From NCBI GenBank assembly GCA_963565915.1, contig OY751485.1, positions 3,038,001 to 3,102,000 on the forward strand: a stretch of DNA of 64,000 bases. Direction: 5' to 3'. The position numbers were made by a program, and so were the translations under genes. This document shows, one piece after another, positions 8,354 to 18,426 of the stretch. The DNA is from Entoloma clypeatum (taxonomy: Eukaryota > Basidiomycota > Agaricomycetes > Agaricales > Entolomataceae). Position 1 is the stretch's first letter. Each line of letters starts with the position of its first letter. The notes under the pieces were generated by a model. It was given only the letters and a program-made list of their open reading frames with translations, searched no databases and was not told the origin of the DNA.

Positions 8354-11300
8354 CTAGTTTTTTATCAATCCGAAGTATGGGATAAATTTGGAAAAGAGGA
8401 TTTTTCCCAGGTTCTTAGTTAAAAGATCTGCAGGGTTGTTCACTCCTTCAATGAATTCGACCGTAATTATTCCTTCGGAGACCTTTTCTCTGACGAAGTG
8501 GAATCGCACGTCAATGTGCTTGGATCGTTTCTCGGTTACAGGGTTGGATGCGATAAAGACGGAACCGTTGTTGTCTCCGTAGATCGGTACTGATCCGATC
8601 TGCATTCCAAGTTCGGCAAGCATGCTTCTCAGCCATGTTGCTGCGCGACTGCAATCTGATAACGCCATATACTCTGCTTCTGTGGAAGAGAGGGCGATGG
8701 TCTTTTGCGCCGATGATACCCATGTTACTGCTCCAGACGCCAGTGATATGAAGAAGCCAGTGGTAGACCTCCTCGTGTTCTCATCTGACGCCCAATCGGA
8801 GTCTGTGAATGCATAGATTCCTTTCCCTGAGTCGCCATCATACATGATTGCGTAATTTTTTGTCGCCTTTAGATACCTGCAAATATCCCTAGCCACTTCC
8901 AAATGGCGTTTGGTGGGATTTGCGGAAAACTGCGACATTTTAATCACGGCAAAACAGATGTCTGGCCTCGTTCCAATCATCAGATATAGAAGTGATCCGA
9001 TGACGGATTGGTACTTTGATCGAAGTTCTGCATTGGGTTCATCTTCGGACATCATGGGTTTGTAGCCCGTAGGAAGTGGGGTATGGGTGGCATTAGATTC
9101 GCTCATCCCCATTCGTTCGAGTATTTTCTCAAGGTAAGGTACTTGATCAATGAAGATACGTTTCCCACGTTGCCTTATTTGGATAGAGAGAAATTCTTTC
9201 GGTTCCCCATCAGGCACAAGGTGCCCTAGGTCCCTACATTCCCATGTGGTCATGAAGGCCTTTTTCTTCTCTAGCGTGTACTCTCGGTTTGTGCCGAGAA
9301 AAGCAGAGTCGTCGACATATATGACGGCGATTACAATTTCCCCTTTGGTACTTTTGTGAATGAACACTCCCGCATCAGAGTGAAGCCGGACAAAGCCGAG
9401 CTTTTTCATGGAGGAATCAAGTTCCCTCCACCAGGCTAATGCGGCCTGCTTAAGTCCATATAGAGCTTTGAATAGTTGGTACACGAGGTGCTCTTTCCCT
9501 TTTACTATGTAGCCCTCAGGCTGTCGCATGTAAATGACTTCTTGGAGCGTTCCGTAGAGGAAGGCTGATGAGACGTCCAACAGTGTCATGAACCACCCTT
9601 CAAGGGCTGTCAATGCCAGTATTAGTCGGACGGTTTCATATCTTACGACTGGTGAGAAGATCTGATCAAAGTCGATCCCTTCCACCTGCGAGAAGCCTTT
9701 TGCGACAAGGCACGCTTTCAGACGCCCGTCGGATTTTTTGTTATAAACCCATTTGTTCCTTAGAGCTTTCCTCCCTGCAGGCAGGGGTACTAGCTCCGTG
9801 ATCACCCCGCGGCGTTTGAGCATGTCTAGCTCTTTACGTTCAGCCGCATACCAGTCTTCTTTATTTGGAAGAGGGTGTATGTCTTTATGGGACATTTCAA
9901 CGATGCCAACTTGGGCTGATATCGCCTCCATCAGGAGGTCATTCATCCATGCCGTTTGACCGCCCAATCTCCGTCTTCGATCAAATTTTTCAAGATCAGA
10001 CGCTGGAGTGTCTTCCCCATAGATGCTTCCTGGCATCTTCCGAACTCGTCGTTCCCTGATCGGTCGATCTGGTACTTGCTCGGGTTCCGGAGTGGGTACT
10101 CGTGGTTCGTCATCAGGCTCACTGGCAGGTATTTCGTTGTCTGATTCAGGTTGATCCTGTTCAATGGGAACTGAGTCCTGAGGTGTTTCATTGTGACTAT
10201 CGTCGTCGTTGCTGCCAGGGATGAGATCCTCAAACTCATCAGCCGGCTCTGGGTTTTCCATTTCTGGATGGTTTTCTGGCAAAGGGTCGATGTGGCATCT
10301 AGGGTACTTGCTTTCATCAAAGATAGCTTTCCCACCCATGAAAATCGTGTTAGTCTCAGGATCCATGAAGCGGTATCCTTTGACCCCTGGTTTTGATCCG
10401 AGATAAATCATCAATCGAGATCTTGACTCCAGGGAGTTTCTGCGTTTTTCTTTTGGGATATATATGTATGCTTGGCATCCGAAGACTCTGACACTGGACA
10501 AGTCGGGGATCTCATTGGTCACCCTGAAATGAGGGGTTTTCCATTCAAGACGCCGCATGGGGGTTCTGTTGTATAGAAATGCTGCATGTTCCAAACAGAA
10601 TTCCCACCACATCGGCGGTAGACATGCGTCGAAACGTAATGCCTGAGATTTTTCCCACAGAGTTCGATTTATTCGTTCTGCTCTATCATTCTGCTGATGC
10701 TGATATGGGAGTGTGACGTCGATCAGAATTCCATGATCGGCAAGTACATCCTTGTATTCGTTGAATTCTCCACCTCCATCAACCCGCCATTTTTTAGGGG
10801 TGGCGGCGAATTGATTCTGGATCATCGCAAGGAATTGTTTCAGCGCCGTGATGGCGCCTGACTTCTTCCTAAGCAAGACGACCCAGACATGGGAAGAAAA
10901 ATCATCCAAAAAGGTAAGGAAATATTTGTACTTGTGGTACGATGCCGTGGATATCTGTTTCAAGTCCGAATGGATCAAATCAAAGGGTTTGACAGCCCTT
11001 GTCACCGAGTTAGGGTAAGATTGATTCGGCATTTTCCCTTTTAGACACCCCGTGCAGCTTTCCTGTGATTTCTCACGTACTAACGTTTTGGGTACTCCTT
11101 TGGTACTGGTGGGAATCTTATTGAGCGCCTGGTCATTTGGGTGGCCAAGGCGTTTATGCCAGGTTTCAACAGTGATTTCGCTAGAGATCGCGTGGATTTG
11201 GTCGTAGCGTATTTCAGTGTCTAACCAATAAATGGTTTGTCCGATGAAATGAGGCGAAAACTGTATTTTGTTCAGCCCTTTAGAGATATTAATTTCTCCA

Positions 11301-13081
11301 CGCATTCCATCAACTTTGTAACCATGGTTAAGGAAGACGCCTAGGGACAGTAGACGTGTGTCCATATCCGGAATATAAAATACCGGTCGTAGGAGATGAG
11401 TTTTAGTTTCCCCATTTAGGGTATGCCGTACTGGAACGGCCCCAACTCCGAGAATTTCCAGTTTCTTTCCCTTTGCAGCTGTTTGGACAAATCGCTTAGC
11501 CTTGAGAGGCCTGTAATACGCGAAGTCTTTGAACTCATGGGTAAAGTGTAATGATGCGCCGGAATCTAAGATCCACTGAGCGCGTTCTCTCTCTTTGCAG
11601 TGTGTGCAGGACGCGGAATGTTTGATATATTTTTTGTACAGATCATCACTAAAGAGATCTATACTATCTGCATCGGTACTAGCTAACATGTATTCAAACG
11701 TCTGTGCGTGATTATTAGCGTTTCCCATTTGGTCAAGTTTGAGAGAAATATGTGACGAACCGTCAAGTTCAATCAGCCCATCTTCGAATTGTTCCGGCCC
11801 CATCCGCTCGCTTTGATGGTCTATGTCCATCATTTTCAGAGATTCTTCTATCGACGGGGCTACGCGACGCTGTTTAGCCGGCCTTTCGTCGATGTCAGGA
11901 ATGATGGTGTCTAGGATACGAAGATTCGATCCTGAGGGGCGAGCACCAATGCCGCGCGCGAGTTTGCAGACATGGTCGTTCTTTTTCCACACGGATGGTT
12001 TTCCAGAAGAAAGTCCGGTGTACTGTGACGGAGGGGGGTTCATTCGTTGCAGGAGCGACTGCATCTTTGCGGAATCGGGCTGTGCGGTACTTGTTGTTTT
12101 CCCGCGACCAGTGACGGTGGTGAAGGATGGCGGCGGAAGAGGAGGGAAGTGGATGGCGGGAGCAACAAACTCAACCGTTTCTTCCACATGGTCGGACGTG
12201 TTGTCCGCATTGTTAGCGCTTTTCTTCTGATTGCGCCAACGTCCCTTTCCCTTCTTCTTCTCAGAAGCGGTACTTGGGTCGGCCGAGTTAGGCTGCTCGT
12301 CAGCATCATTCTGCGAGGTACTTGGCTTCTGCTGCCTTTCCCATTTGGGGTCCTGCCCCTTTCGCTTTGTCCCGGAGATTTTCCGGGCCTGCTCGTTGGA
12401 TGTACGAGTGGACCCAATCGAATACTTGCGCCGGTATTCTGATATGATGCTTTCCGCGACGGCTTTGTATGTGAAGTCGTCGGCGTCATAGACCTGAAAG
12501 AGGGCAGTGGAGAGTGACGACCAGGCGTCGGGAATTGCATTTGCCAGGATCATTGCCTGCATCAGATCGGGGACATCAAAGTTCGAATCGGTGAGCCGAG
12601 CGAAAAGAGACCCCAAGCGTTCAATTTCAGGGACGGGGTCACGTCCAGAGAGCTTGTAGGTGGCGGCGGCTTTGAAGTCGCCGAAGATGACGGCCGGGGA
12701 TACCTTGGAGTAGGCATCCTTTAATGACTTCCAGGCATCTTTTGAGGAAGTGGCGTCCTTGATGTGGCGTCTGATCGCCTCGGAGACCTTCAGGCGTATC
12801 GCCCCAAGAGCTACGTCGTCGTCCCTGATCCAGGCTTTTTCTTCCTTGCGGAACCCGGGCTGGTCAACCGTGGTGGCCAGTACAGGGGGAGCAGTAGCAG
12901 TGGCCCCAGGGGTGGAGACTGTGGTGGTGAAGTCGGCGATGGCAGGGCGGGGGATGTCGCCAGAAACAAGGCGCCAGACTCCTTGATGGAGGAGGTAAGA
13001 CTTCATTTTTTCGGCCCAGCTCCGGTAGTCGATGCCGTCAAAGGCAGTGATTGTGTCGAGGGCAGAACGAGAGGTAGACAT
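8354..13081 (-). CDS. Copia-2 Gag-Pol polyprotein (1575 aa)
   Basis: Same polyprotein as Copia-1: Gag, protease (WILDSGAS), integrase, RT (YVDD) and RNase H in one frame, all catalytic motifs intact. About 20 residues differ from Copia-1 and all lie in the first ~410 residues (for instance WRKYLIG versus RRKYSIG). From there to the stop the two proteins are identical. Such an abrupt change from diverged to identical fits gene conversion, recombination between the two copies, or reads of both copies merged during assembly. Confidence 0.95.
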   Translation of the reverse strand: MSTSRSALDTITAFDGIDYRSWAEKMKSYLLHQGVWRLVSGDIPRPAIADFTTTVSTPGATATAPPVLATTVDQPGFRKEEKAWIRDDDVALGAIRLKVSEAIRRHIKDATSSKDAWKSLKDAYSKVSPAVIFGDFKAAATYKLSGRDPVPEIERLGSLFARLTDSNFDVPDLMQAMILANAIPDAWSSLSTALFQVYDADDFTYKAVAESIISEYRRKYSIGSTRTSNEQARKISGTKRKGQDPKWERQQKPSTSQNDADEQPNSADPSTASEKKKGKGRWRNQKKSANNADNTSDHVEETVEFVAPAIHFPPLPPPSFTTVTGRGKTTSTAQPDSAKMQSLLQRMNPPPSQYTGLSSGKPSVWKKNDHVCKLARGIGARPSGSNLRILDTIIPDIDERPAKQRRVAPSIEESLKMMDIDHQSERMGPEQFEDGLIELDGSSHISLKLDQMGNANNHAQTFEYMLASTDADSIDLFSDDLYKKYIKHSASCTHCKERERAQWILDSGASLHFTHEFKDFAYYRPLKAKRFVQTAAKGKKLEILGVGAVPVRHTLNGETKTHLLRPVFYIPDMDTRLLSLGVFLNHGYKVDGMRGEINISKGLNKIQFSPHFIGQTIYWLDTEIRYDQIHAISSEITVETWHKRLGHPNDQALNKIPTSTKGVPKTLVREKSQESCTGCLKGKMPNQSYPNSVTRAVKPFDLIHSDLKQISTASYHKYKYFLTFLDDFSSHVWVVLLRKKSGAITALKQFLAMIQNQFAATPKKWRVDGGGEFNEYKDVLADHGILIDVTLPYQHQQNDRAERINRTLWEKSQALRFDACLPPMWWEFCLEHAAFLYNRTPMRRLEWKTPHFRVTNEIPDLSSVRVFGCQAYIYIPKEKRRNSLESRSRLMIYLGSKPGVKGYRFMDPETNTIFMGGKAIFDESKYPRCHIDPLPENHPEMENPEPADEFEDLIPGSNDDDSHNETPQDSVPIEQDQPESDNEIPASEPDDEPRVPTPEPEQVPDRPIRERRVRKMPGSIYGEDTPASDLEKFDRRRRLGGQTAWMNDLLMEAISAQVGIVEMSHKDIHPLPNKEDWYAAERKELDMLKRRGVITELVPLPAGRKALRNKWVYNKKSDGRLKACLVAKGFSQVEGIDFDQIFSPVVRYETVRLILALTALEGWFMTLLDVSSAFLYGTLQEVIYMRQPEGYIVKGKEHLVYQLFKALYGLKQAALAWWRELDSSMKKLGFVRLHSDAGVFIHKSTKGEIVIAVIYVDDSAFLGTNREYTLEKKKAFMTTWECRDLGHLVPDGEPKEFLSIQIRQRGKRIFIDQVPYLEKILERMGMSESNATHTPLPTGYKPMMSEDEPNAELRSKYQSVIGSLLYLMIGTRPDICFAVIKMSQFSANPTKRHLEVARDICRYLKATKNYAIMYDGDSGKGIYAFTDSDWASDENTRRSTTGFFISLASGAVTWVSSAQKTIALSSTEAEYMALSDCSRAATWLRSMLAELGMQIGSVPIYGDNNGSVFIASNPVTEKRSKHIDVRFHFVREKVSEGIITVEFIEGVNNPADLLTKNLGKILFSKFIPYFGLIKN

Positions 13082-13443
13082 TGTGAATGAATCTAAAAAG
13101 GGTTCTCAATCAGTGATGTGTTATGAATATGATTCGAGAAAACAATTGAATGATTCCTTATGACATATTCCCTTCAGGAATAGCGGTCATGGGAAAACCC
13201 TTTATATGTCAGAAACGTATAAGGTGCGATCAACATTTCCACATGGAGTGTACTAGGTCAATCCCCTTTAGGGATGTCTCATGACAGGTACTTGTCGTAA
13301 TGACGTTCCCAGGTTCATATGTGAAGAAGTAAGACTCAGAACCTAGATCTTTCGATCGGTTCTTTGCCAACCAGGGTAGAGTGGGCAGGTACTCGCTGTT
13401 GCCAGCGTTTCCCAAGTCCCTCTGCTATCCGGGGCCCATAACC
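13082..13443 (-). other. Copia-2 untranslated leader
   Basis: The leader between the Gag start and the 5' LTR, with the same tRNA-half primer site next to the LTR (GGGGCCCATAACC at about 13431-13443 on the plus strand). It differs from the Copia-1 leader by a few substitutions. No gene is seen. Confidence 0.75.
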
Positions 13444-13752
13444 TGTTGAAGTTCCACCTGGGCGTTAGCCACAGATGTACTGAGCAACCAGCTACAGTGG
13501 AAGTACTCTACATAACCGTTCTAGCCACTTACATGGTTTGGGAGGGGTGAGGCTGGTGAGAGCGGTTGAGGCTGGTGAGAGCGATGGAGCTGGTTAAGAG
13601 TCAAGAGACAACTTGTTGGTATTGACAGTTTCCTGGTCTTATATACTGTACTACTGTTTGTACCAACCAAACAAGTATGTAATGAAGATATGTAAAGGTC
13701 ACGTGATGTAATCTAATCTAATCTAATCTACGTGATGGGAAAAGTTTCAACA
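13444..13752 (-). repeat. Copia-2 5' LTR (type B)
   Basis: 309 bp. It appears identical to the Copia-1 3' LTR. The TATA box, GATTA tract and termini are as in the other copies. Confidence 0.95.
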
Positions 13753-13797
13753 GCAAGTATCTGAGTTTGAGTCTTGGATCGTAAGGTCGCCCTTACA
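13753..13797 (+). repeat. G1 LTR terminal piece
   Basis: GCAAG (13753-13757) is the Copia-2 target duplication. It is followed by the 40-bp end of the G LTR, finishing CGCCCTTACA at 13797. This completes the LTR whose larger part is at 6786-7609 on the other strand. The next five bases (GGAAC) would be the G1 target duplication in element T; the left partner is outside the window. Confidence 0.85.
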
Positions 13798-13867
13798 GGA
13801 ACCTTCTTGGATCAGAAGTTCACCACAGCAAACCGAATGGAGCTTATTCCATTACTAAAGCCCATTC
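13798..13867 (+). pseudogene. T Gypsy protease, first fragment
   Basis: Frame 13798 reads GTFLDQKFTTANRM..., the strand after the catalytic DSG of a retropepsin. The DSG itself lies left of the G1 insertion, outside the window. The frame continues through 19654-19673 and 26973 onward when C1 and H are removed, giving ...LLKPIRMFNVDGTKNKEE. T is the oldest visible host element here. Confidence 0.8.
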
Positions 13868-14269
13868 TGTTATGCTTGACAAACTGTTCCAAGGTTCGGG
13901 CAGAGTATGCAGGAAAGTGGAAAGGCAAAGAGCAATGTGATTGCTAAATCTAAGGAATCTACTATAGTACAAGAGGTTTATATAGGTACTGACTATAGGC
14001 GGTAGCGGATGAGTCAGTACTGCGGAAGGCAGTGCGCATGAGTAAGGCGACTGCGGAAGGCTATGTACAGTGAGTAAGCTGACTGCGGAAAGTGAGTCAG
14101 CGCGGGAGCGAAGTATACTAAAGGGGATGATGAAGTAATGTAATGAGTCAGACTGGGAATTGAAGGTTGCGAAAGTAGACATTAGACATAGTAAGTTCGT
14201 AAGAGGGCGCCGAGTCGGGCCGATAAGTAAAAGATATGACGTGGTCCTCATACCGTAGAGTCCGTAACA
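13868..14269 (-). repeat. C1 3' LTR
   Basis: 402 bp, plus-strand ends TGTTATGCTTGAC and GAGTCCGTAACA. The 5' partner (19216-19648) is 433 bp because it has a 31-bp tandem duplication near 19345-19395. Confidence 0.95.
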
Positions 14270-14302
14270 TGTTCCCCTCTCAAGCTCTGTGTCCTCACAG
14301 AG

Positions 14303-14674
14303 TCACTGTCCCCATCCCTCGTTGTTGCCAGGATCGGACCAGTTCGGACTTTCTTTGAGGCTCCAATCATATATCAACTCCTCGTTGATGGCTACAGCGA
14401 GTTCGAGGCCTTTGATAGCCAGCCAAATACGTCGATTTTTGATCATGAGGGTGCTGGTGTAATTTCCGAGAATTTGTTTTTCCTCAGGACTCGGGGTGAC
14501 GGGTAGGTTGGACAGTGAGTGAAGCCGGATATGCATCTGGCGATGGAGGAGGTTGGCAAGGGAAGTTTCGAGGGCATGGATTTGGTCTCTCATGGAGAGT
14601 GCTTCGTTCATGAGAGCGGCGATGGCAGGGTTGATGTCAGTGGTGGAGGTGGAGGTAACGGTGGTGTTGGACAT
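14303..14674 (-). CDS. C1 extra 3' ORF (123 aa), function unknown
   Basis: A small open frame between the chromodomain and the 3' LTR, where a standard chromovirus has no gene. It starts MSNTTVTSTSTT and has a mainly helical-looking middle (ALSMRDQIHALETSLANLL, then a KGLELAVAINEELIYDW block). No Cys cluster, signal peptide or membrane span is seen. C2 keeps the same 123-codon frame (30885-31256) without a stop while its pol is broken. That suggests either selection in the source element or chance in a short frame. I do not recognise the family. Confidence 0.6.
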   Translation of the reverse strand: MSNTTVTSTSTTDINPAIAALMNEALSMRDQIHALETSLANLLHRQMHIRLHSLSNLPVTPSPEEKQILGNYTSTLMIKNRRIWLAIKGLELAVAINEELIYDWSLKESPNWSDPGNNEGWGQ

Positions 14675-14799
14675 GGCGGCCAGGATGGTTGAGAGATAGA
14701 AGAAGAAGGGGGAGGCTATATTGGGCAGGGGAAAGGACTAGAGTGGGAAACTCGGTGTGTGGTTGACTGATGAGGTCAATACTTGTCATGGATTCTGAG

Positions 14800-16116
14800 A
14801 GCTGTCTTTTATCGTGGGCGAGACGGGTTCTGCCAATGGAAATCACGGATCAAATCTTGAGCGTTCTGAACATTAGTTCAAGGTTCCCATGTGTTCTCTT
14901 CTGGACCATATCCTTCCCACTGGACGAGGTACTGGATCTTTCCGCGGAACTTTCGAGAGTCTAGGATCATAGACACATGGTACTCTTCTCGTCCTTCGAT
15001 GATGATCGGATCAGGGGCTGGTTTCTTTTTCTGGATGGCGTACTTCGGAGTTTCATATGGTGACAACAGGGTCTCGTTGAACACAGGGTGAATCATCTTC
15101 CAAGTCTTTGGAAGATCAAGAAGGTACGCGCTAGCTCCTTTCTTCTCTAGGACTTTGAATGGTCCATGTCGGAGTGCATCGAGTTTCTTTGAGGGGCAAT
15201 CGGTCCTGATGTTAGTTGCTTCCAGCCACACCTTGTTTCCGATGCGGTAGTTCCGAGATGGACTTCGCCGTGTGTCAACTGTCTTCTTCATCTGATCCTG
15301 TGCTTGTTTCAGCGCTGCATTGGCTTCTTCTCGTGCCTGTTTGAGTTTTTTCAAGAAGTTGTTGGCAGCCGGATTGGTATCTTCTAACACGAGTTCTCCC
15401 TTCCAAGGATGTAAACCGTAGTTGAGGTAGAATGGGGTGTGCTTCGTGGCCTGATGTTCTTTGTCATTGTACTGGAACTCTGCGATTGTGATCCATTCAG
15501 CCCAATCATCCTGTAGATGGTTGACAAAGTTTCATAAGAACGCTTCCGTCTCCTGATGCGATCGCTCGGCCTGTCCATCAGTCTGTGGGTGGTATGCGGT
15601 GGACAGGTTCCTCTTGATCCCTAGCATGCGGCAGAGTATCTCCATGAACTTCGCGGCGAACTGCGGTCCCCTATCGCTGATGATCTTCTTGGGGATCCCA
15701 TGAAGCTTCCATATCTGATCCTGATAGATCTTGGTTAATCCTTCAGCTGATAGTTCCACGGTTGTCGGAATGAGGTGAAGCATCTTTGAATGTCTATCTG
15801 TGATGACCAGAATTGCATTTTTTCCATCAGATTCTGGTATCGGTCCCACAACGTCGATTCCTATGTCTTCCCATGGGTGACTTGGTGCTGCATGGGGATG
15901 TAGCGGAGCATGTCGCTTTTGTCGGTTAATCTTGTTGCGTTGACAAGTGTTGCAACCCTTCACGTACTTCTTCACATCATGCAGTATGGTAGGCCACCAG
16001 TAGGTGCGAGTGAGGAGTTCATGTGTCCGGTACTGTCCTGGATGTCCAGCCACTGGTGCATCATGTGACTCGAACATCAATTCTTGTCGTAATTGTGGAT
16101 CTGGCGGGACATAGAC
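14800..16116 (-). pseudogene. C1 integrase and chromodomain, with stops
   Basis: The reading frame passes the zinc region (HDAPVAGHPGQ, then CNTCQRN), the core (GIDVVGP; ISDRGPQF; DGQAERSHQ, so the D, D, E set is present) and a C-terminal domain ending in a chromodomain (QYLVQWEGYGPEENTWEP). In-frame stops occur near 16117 (YAGE-stop-VYVPP), near 15535 (AFL-stop-NF) and after ENTWEP. C2 lacks at least the first of these. The stops look like CGA-to-TGA changes. The enzyme would integrate element cDNA; this copy is dead. Confidence 0.88.
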
Positions 16117-17650
16117 TCATTCTCCTGCATAGGTGATCCCATTCTCCTGCTGATACCAATGAGGATTCTTTTTTAGGCCCTGCGCTACTTCTGTCTCCAT
16201 GCGGTTTGAACCCTTGATGCGTGCGATCCATGGGTTTTCGATGGTTGTGATGTTTCCAATTTTGATGGAATCAGATGTCTCACCCCCTTCAAAGAATTGT
16301 TCCTCCGTGAACAGCTCCATTTGTACCACATCTTCTGATTCCAACCGTTTCAAGAATAGTCCCTCCTTGAGCATTTGGTCACTGTTCTGTGGTTCGAGTT
16401 CCGCTTCATACCAGGGTAAGCGTGACAGGATGTCCGCTTTCGCATTGGTCTTGCCGGGCACATGCCGTAATTCAAAGTCATAGTCTTGTAACTTCATTTT
16501 CCAGCGTCGCTGTCGTTGATTTAGGTCCTGAGGATGACGGAAATATTCCAGGTTCTTGTGATTGGTCAAGATTTCGAAATGTTCCCTGGCTTCGAGCAGA
16601 TAGTGTCTCCAATCTTTTAATGCTTCCACAACCGCCAGGAGTTCCTTGTCGTATATCTCGTAATTCTGTTCGGCTGCGAACATGGTCCGCGACAAGAACA
16701 CAATGGGGTGCCATTTGTCGTCTTGCTTCTGAGAGAGTACTGCTCCAATTGCATAGCCCGATGCATCGGTTTCAACCCTGAACTGTCCCTCTGGTTTCGG
16801 TAATGCCAGGACAGGTGCCGATGTAATTGCCCGTATGAGACCTTCAAAGGCTTGCTGCTCTGTTGGTCCCCAAGTAAATGCCATACCGCCTGTGAGCGCG
16901 GTGAGAGGCTTTGCGATGTTTGAGTACCCTTCAATAAATCGTCGATAGAAGTTAGCAAATCCAAGGAACTTCTGAACTTCCTTTTTTGATGTGGGTGCTC
17001 GCCAGTTTCGAATTGTATCCACCTTCTCAGTTTCCATCTCAACACGTCCCTCGCCAACCACATATCCCAATATAGGACATTTCGTTACTTCCCATAAACA
17101 CTTCTTCTCCTTTAGGAACAAATCATTGTCCGATAGGATCTGTAGGATTTCTTTGGTGTTTCGCGCGAGTTCTTCCTTGGTTTTACCGATAACCACGATG
17201 TCATCCATGTAGATCACGCAGATACGTCGGCGGATCTGGTCCCGGAATAGACTAGCCATCATTCGAGAGAACGTTCCCGGGGAGTTGCAAAGACCGAAAA
17301 ACATGACCAATGGTTTGAACAATCCTCGACTGGTGAGGAAGGCGGCCTTCCATTCATCGCCTTCCTTAATCCAGACGTTGTTGTAACCCCACATGATGTC
17401 CATCTTATTGAAGTAGACTGCATCTTTCAGCACGTCCAAGAGATTGGATATTCATGGGAGTGGGAACTTGTCTTTGACCGTAAATTTGTTGACCATGCGG
17501 TAATATTGTACCAATCGTTTGGAACCATCCTTCTTGTTGATGAAGAAGCAAGGGGAGGCATAAGGGGATTTGGATGGGCGGATCTTTCCAGTTGCTAGAC
17601 CCTCGTCGATGAATGTGTCCAATTCCTCTTGTTCCTTTTGTGTCATGGGA
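16117..17650 (-). pseudogene. C1 reverse transcriptase and RNase H
   Basis: The RT starts around YPMTQKEQEELDTF (near 17640) and runs in frame across one TGA (after KDKFPLP, at 17452-17454) into the long frame 17439-16117. Motif A is [11 protein letters not shown] and the active site VIYMDDIVV; both Asp pairs are present. RNase H follows (FRVETDASGYAIGAVLS, YDKELLAVVEALKDW, LTNHKNLEYF). The same TGA at the same place is found in C2, so it predates their separation. Confidence 0.9.
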
Positions 17651-18424
17651 TATGTATTTCCCCCTCGGCTTGCGGCAGTTGCACGCGATATGGCCTTCTT
17701 GGTCACAGTTGAAACACTTGCGACCATCTTTCTTCTTTGGAGCGCTACAGTCTTTAGCCAGATGACCGAAGTGTTGACAGTTGTAGCAGCGGGCGACTCC
17801 TGCTTTGTCGATCTCCATGGCTTTGCCCTGACCACCATAAGTGGTACCTGATCCGGTGCGCATGTCGCCGCCACCTTGGATGACCAGTGCGTGTCCTTCC
17901 ATCTGTCGTCCCTTGTTTCAGATCTTCTTTGTGTGATCAGTGTATGTCTTGCCATCACTAGCCACTTGTTCAGAGATTCTGCGGTTGATGTTCTTCTCTA
18001 GGATGTATTTCCCAGTTTCTTTGCCAAGGTTTGACAGTTTCAAGAGTTCTTCAAATTCATCCAAGAATTCATCAACAGTGCGTTTCTCTTGTTCCAGGAC
18101 TTCGAGTCTTGCTTTGGCAGCGACCGACTTGTTGGCGATGGAGAATCGTGTGGCAATATCATCGGAAAAACCTAGCCAGGTGATGTTCTCATTGTCAACA
18201 GCAAGAGCATCTAACTTGTTACTGGCCCAGTGCCTGCCAGACCCTTCCATCATGCGGGATAGTACCGCAAGAATCTTCTGATCGTCTGTGAGGCTCTTTT
18301 GGAACCTGATGTATAGTTTGGTGGCCTTCCACCACTCGTCAAAGGTGTATCTGTCCTTGAACATCCCAGGATCCTTGATGATCTTGGATGTATCCATTGT
18401 TTGTACAGCCGGAGCTTCTGCCAT
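17651..18424 (-). pseudogene. C1 Gag with two CCHC knuckles
   Basis: Begins MAEAPAVQTMDTSK at 18424 and shows a typical Gag core (FDEWWKATKLYIRFQ, MMEGSGRHWASNKLD, EFLDEFEELLKL). An in-frame TGA at 17918-17920 separates the core from the nucleocapsid part with CYNCQHFGHLAKDC and CFNCDQEGHIACNC, both C-x2-C-x4-H-x4-C. C2 has the identical stop. Gag packages element RNA into virus-like particles. The join to RT just after the second knuckle is a deletion and changes frame. Confidence 0.88.
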
Positions 18425-18426
18425 GT

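Larger units (their letters stand above)
8022..13752 (-). mobile_element. Copia-2, second Ty1/Copia copy, inverted relative to Copia-1
   Basis: Same structure as Copia-1, on the minus strand: 5' LTR at 13444-13752, gag-pol, polypurine tract, and 3' LTR running into the gap. Its 5' LTR is type B and its 3' LTR type A, the reverse of Copia-1. Its outer flank is GCAAG (13753-13757), the complement of the CTTGC after Copia-1. Confidence 0.95.
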
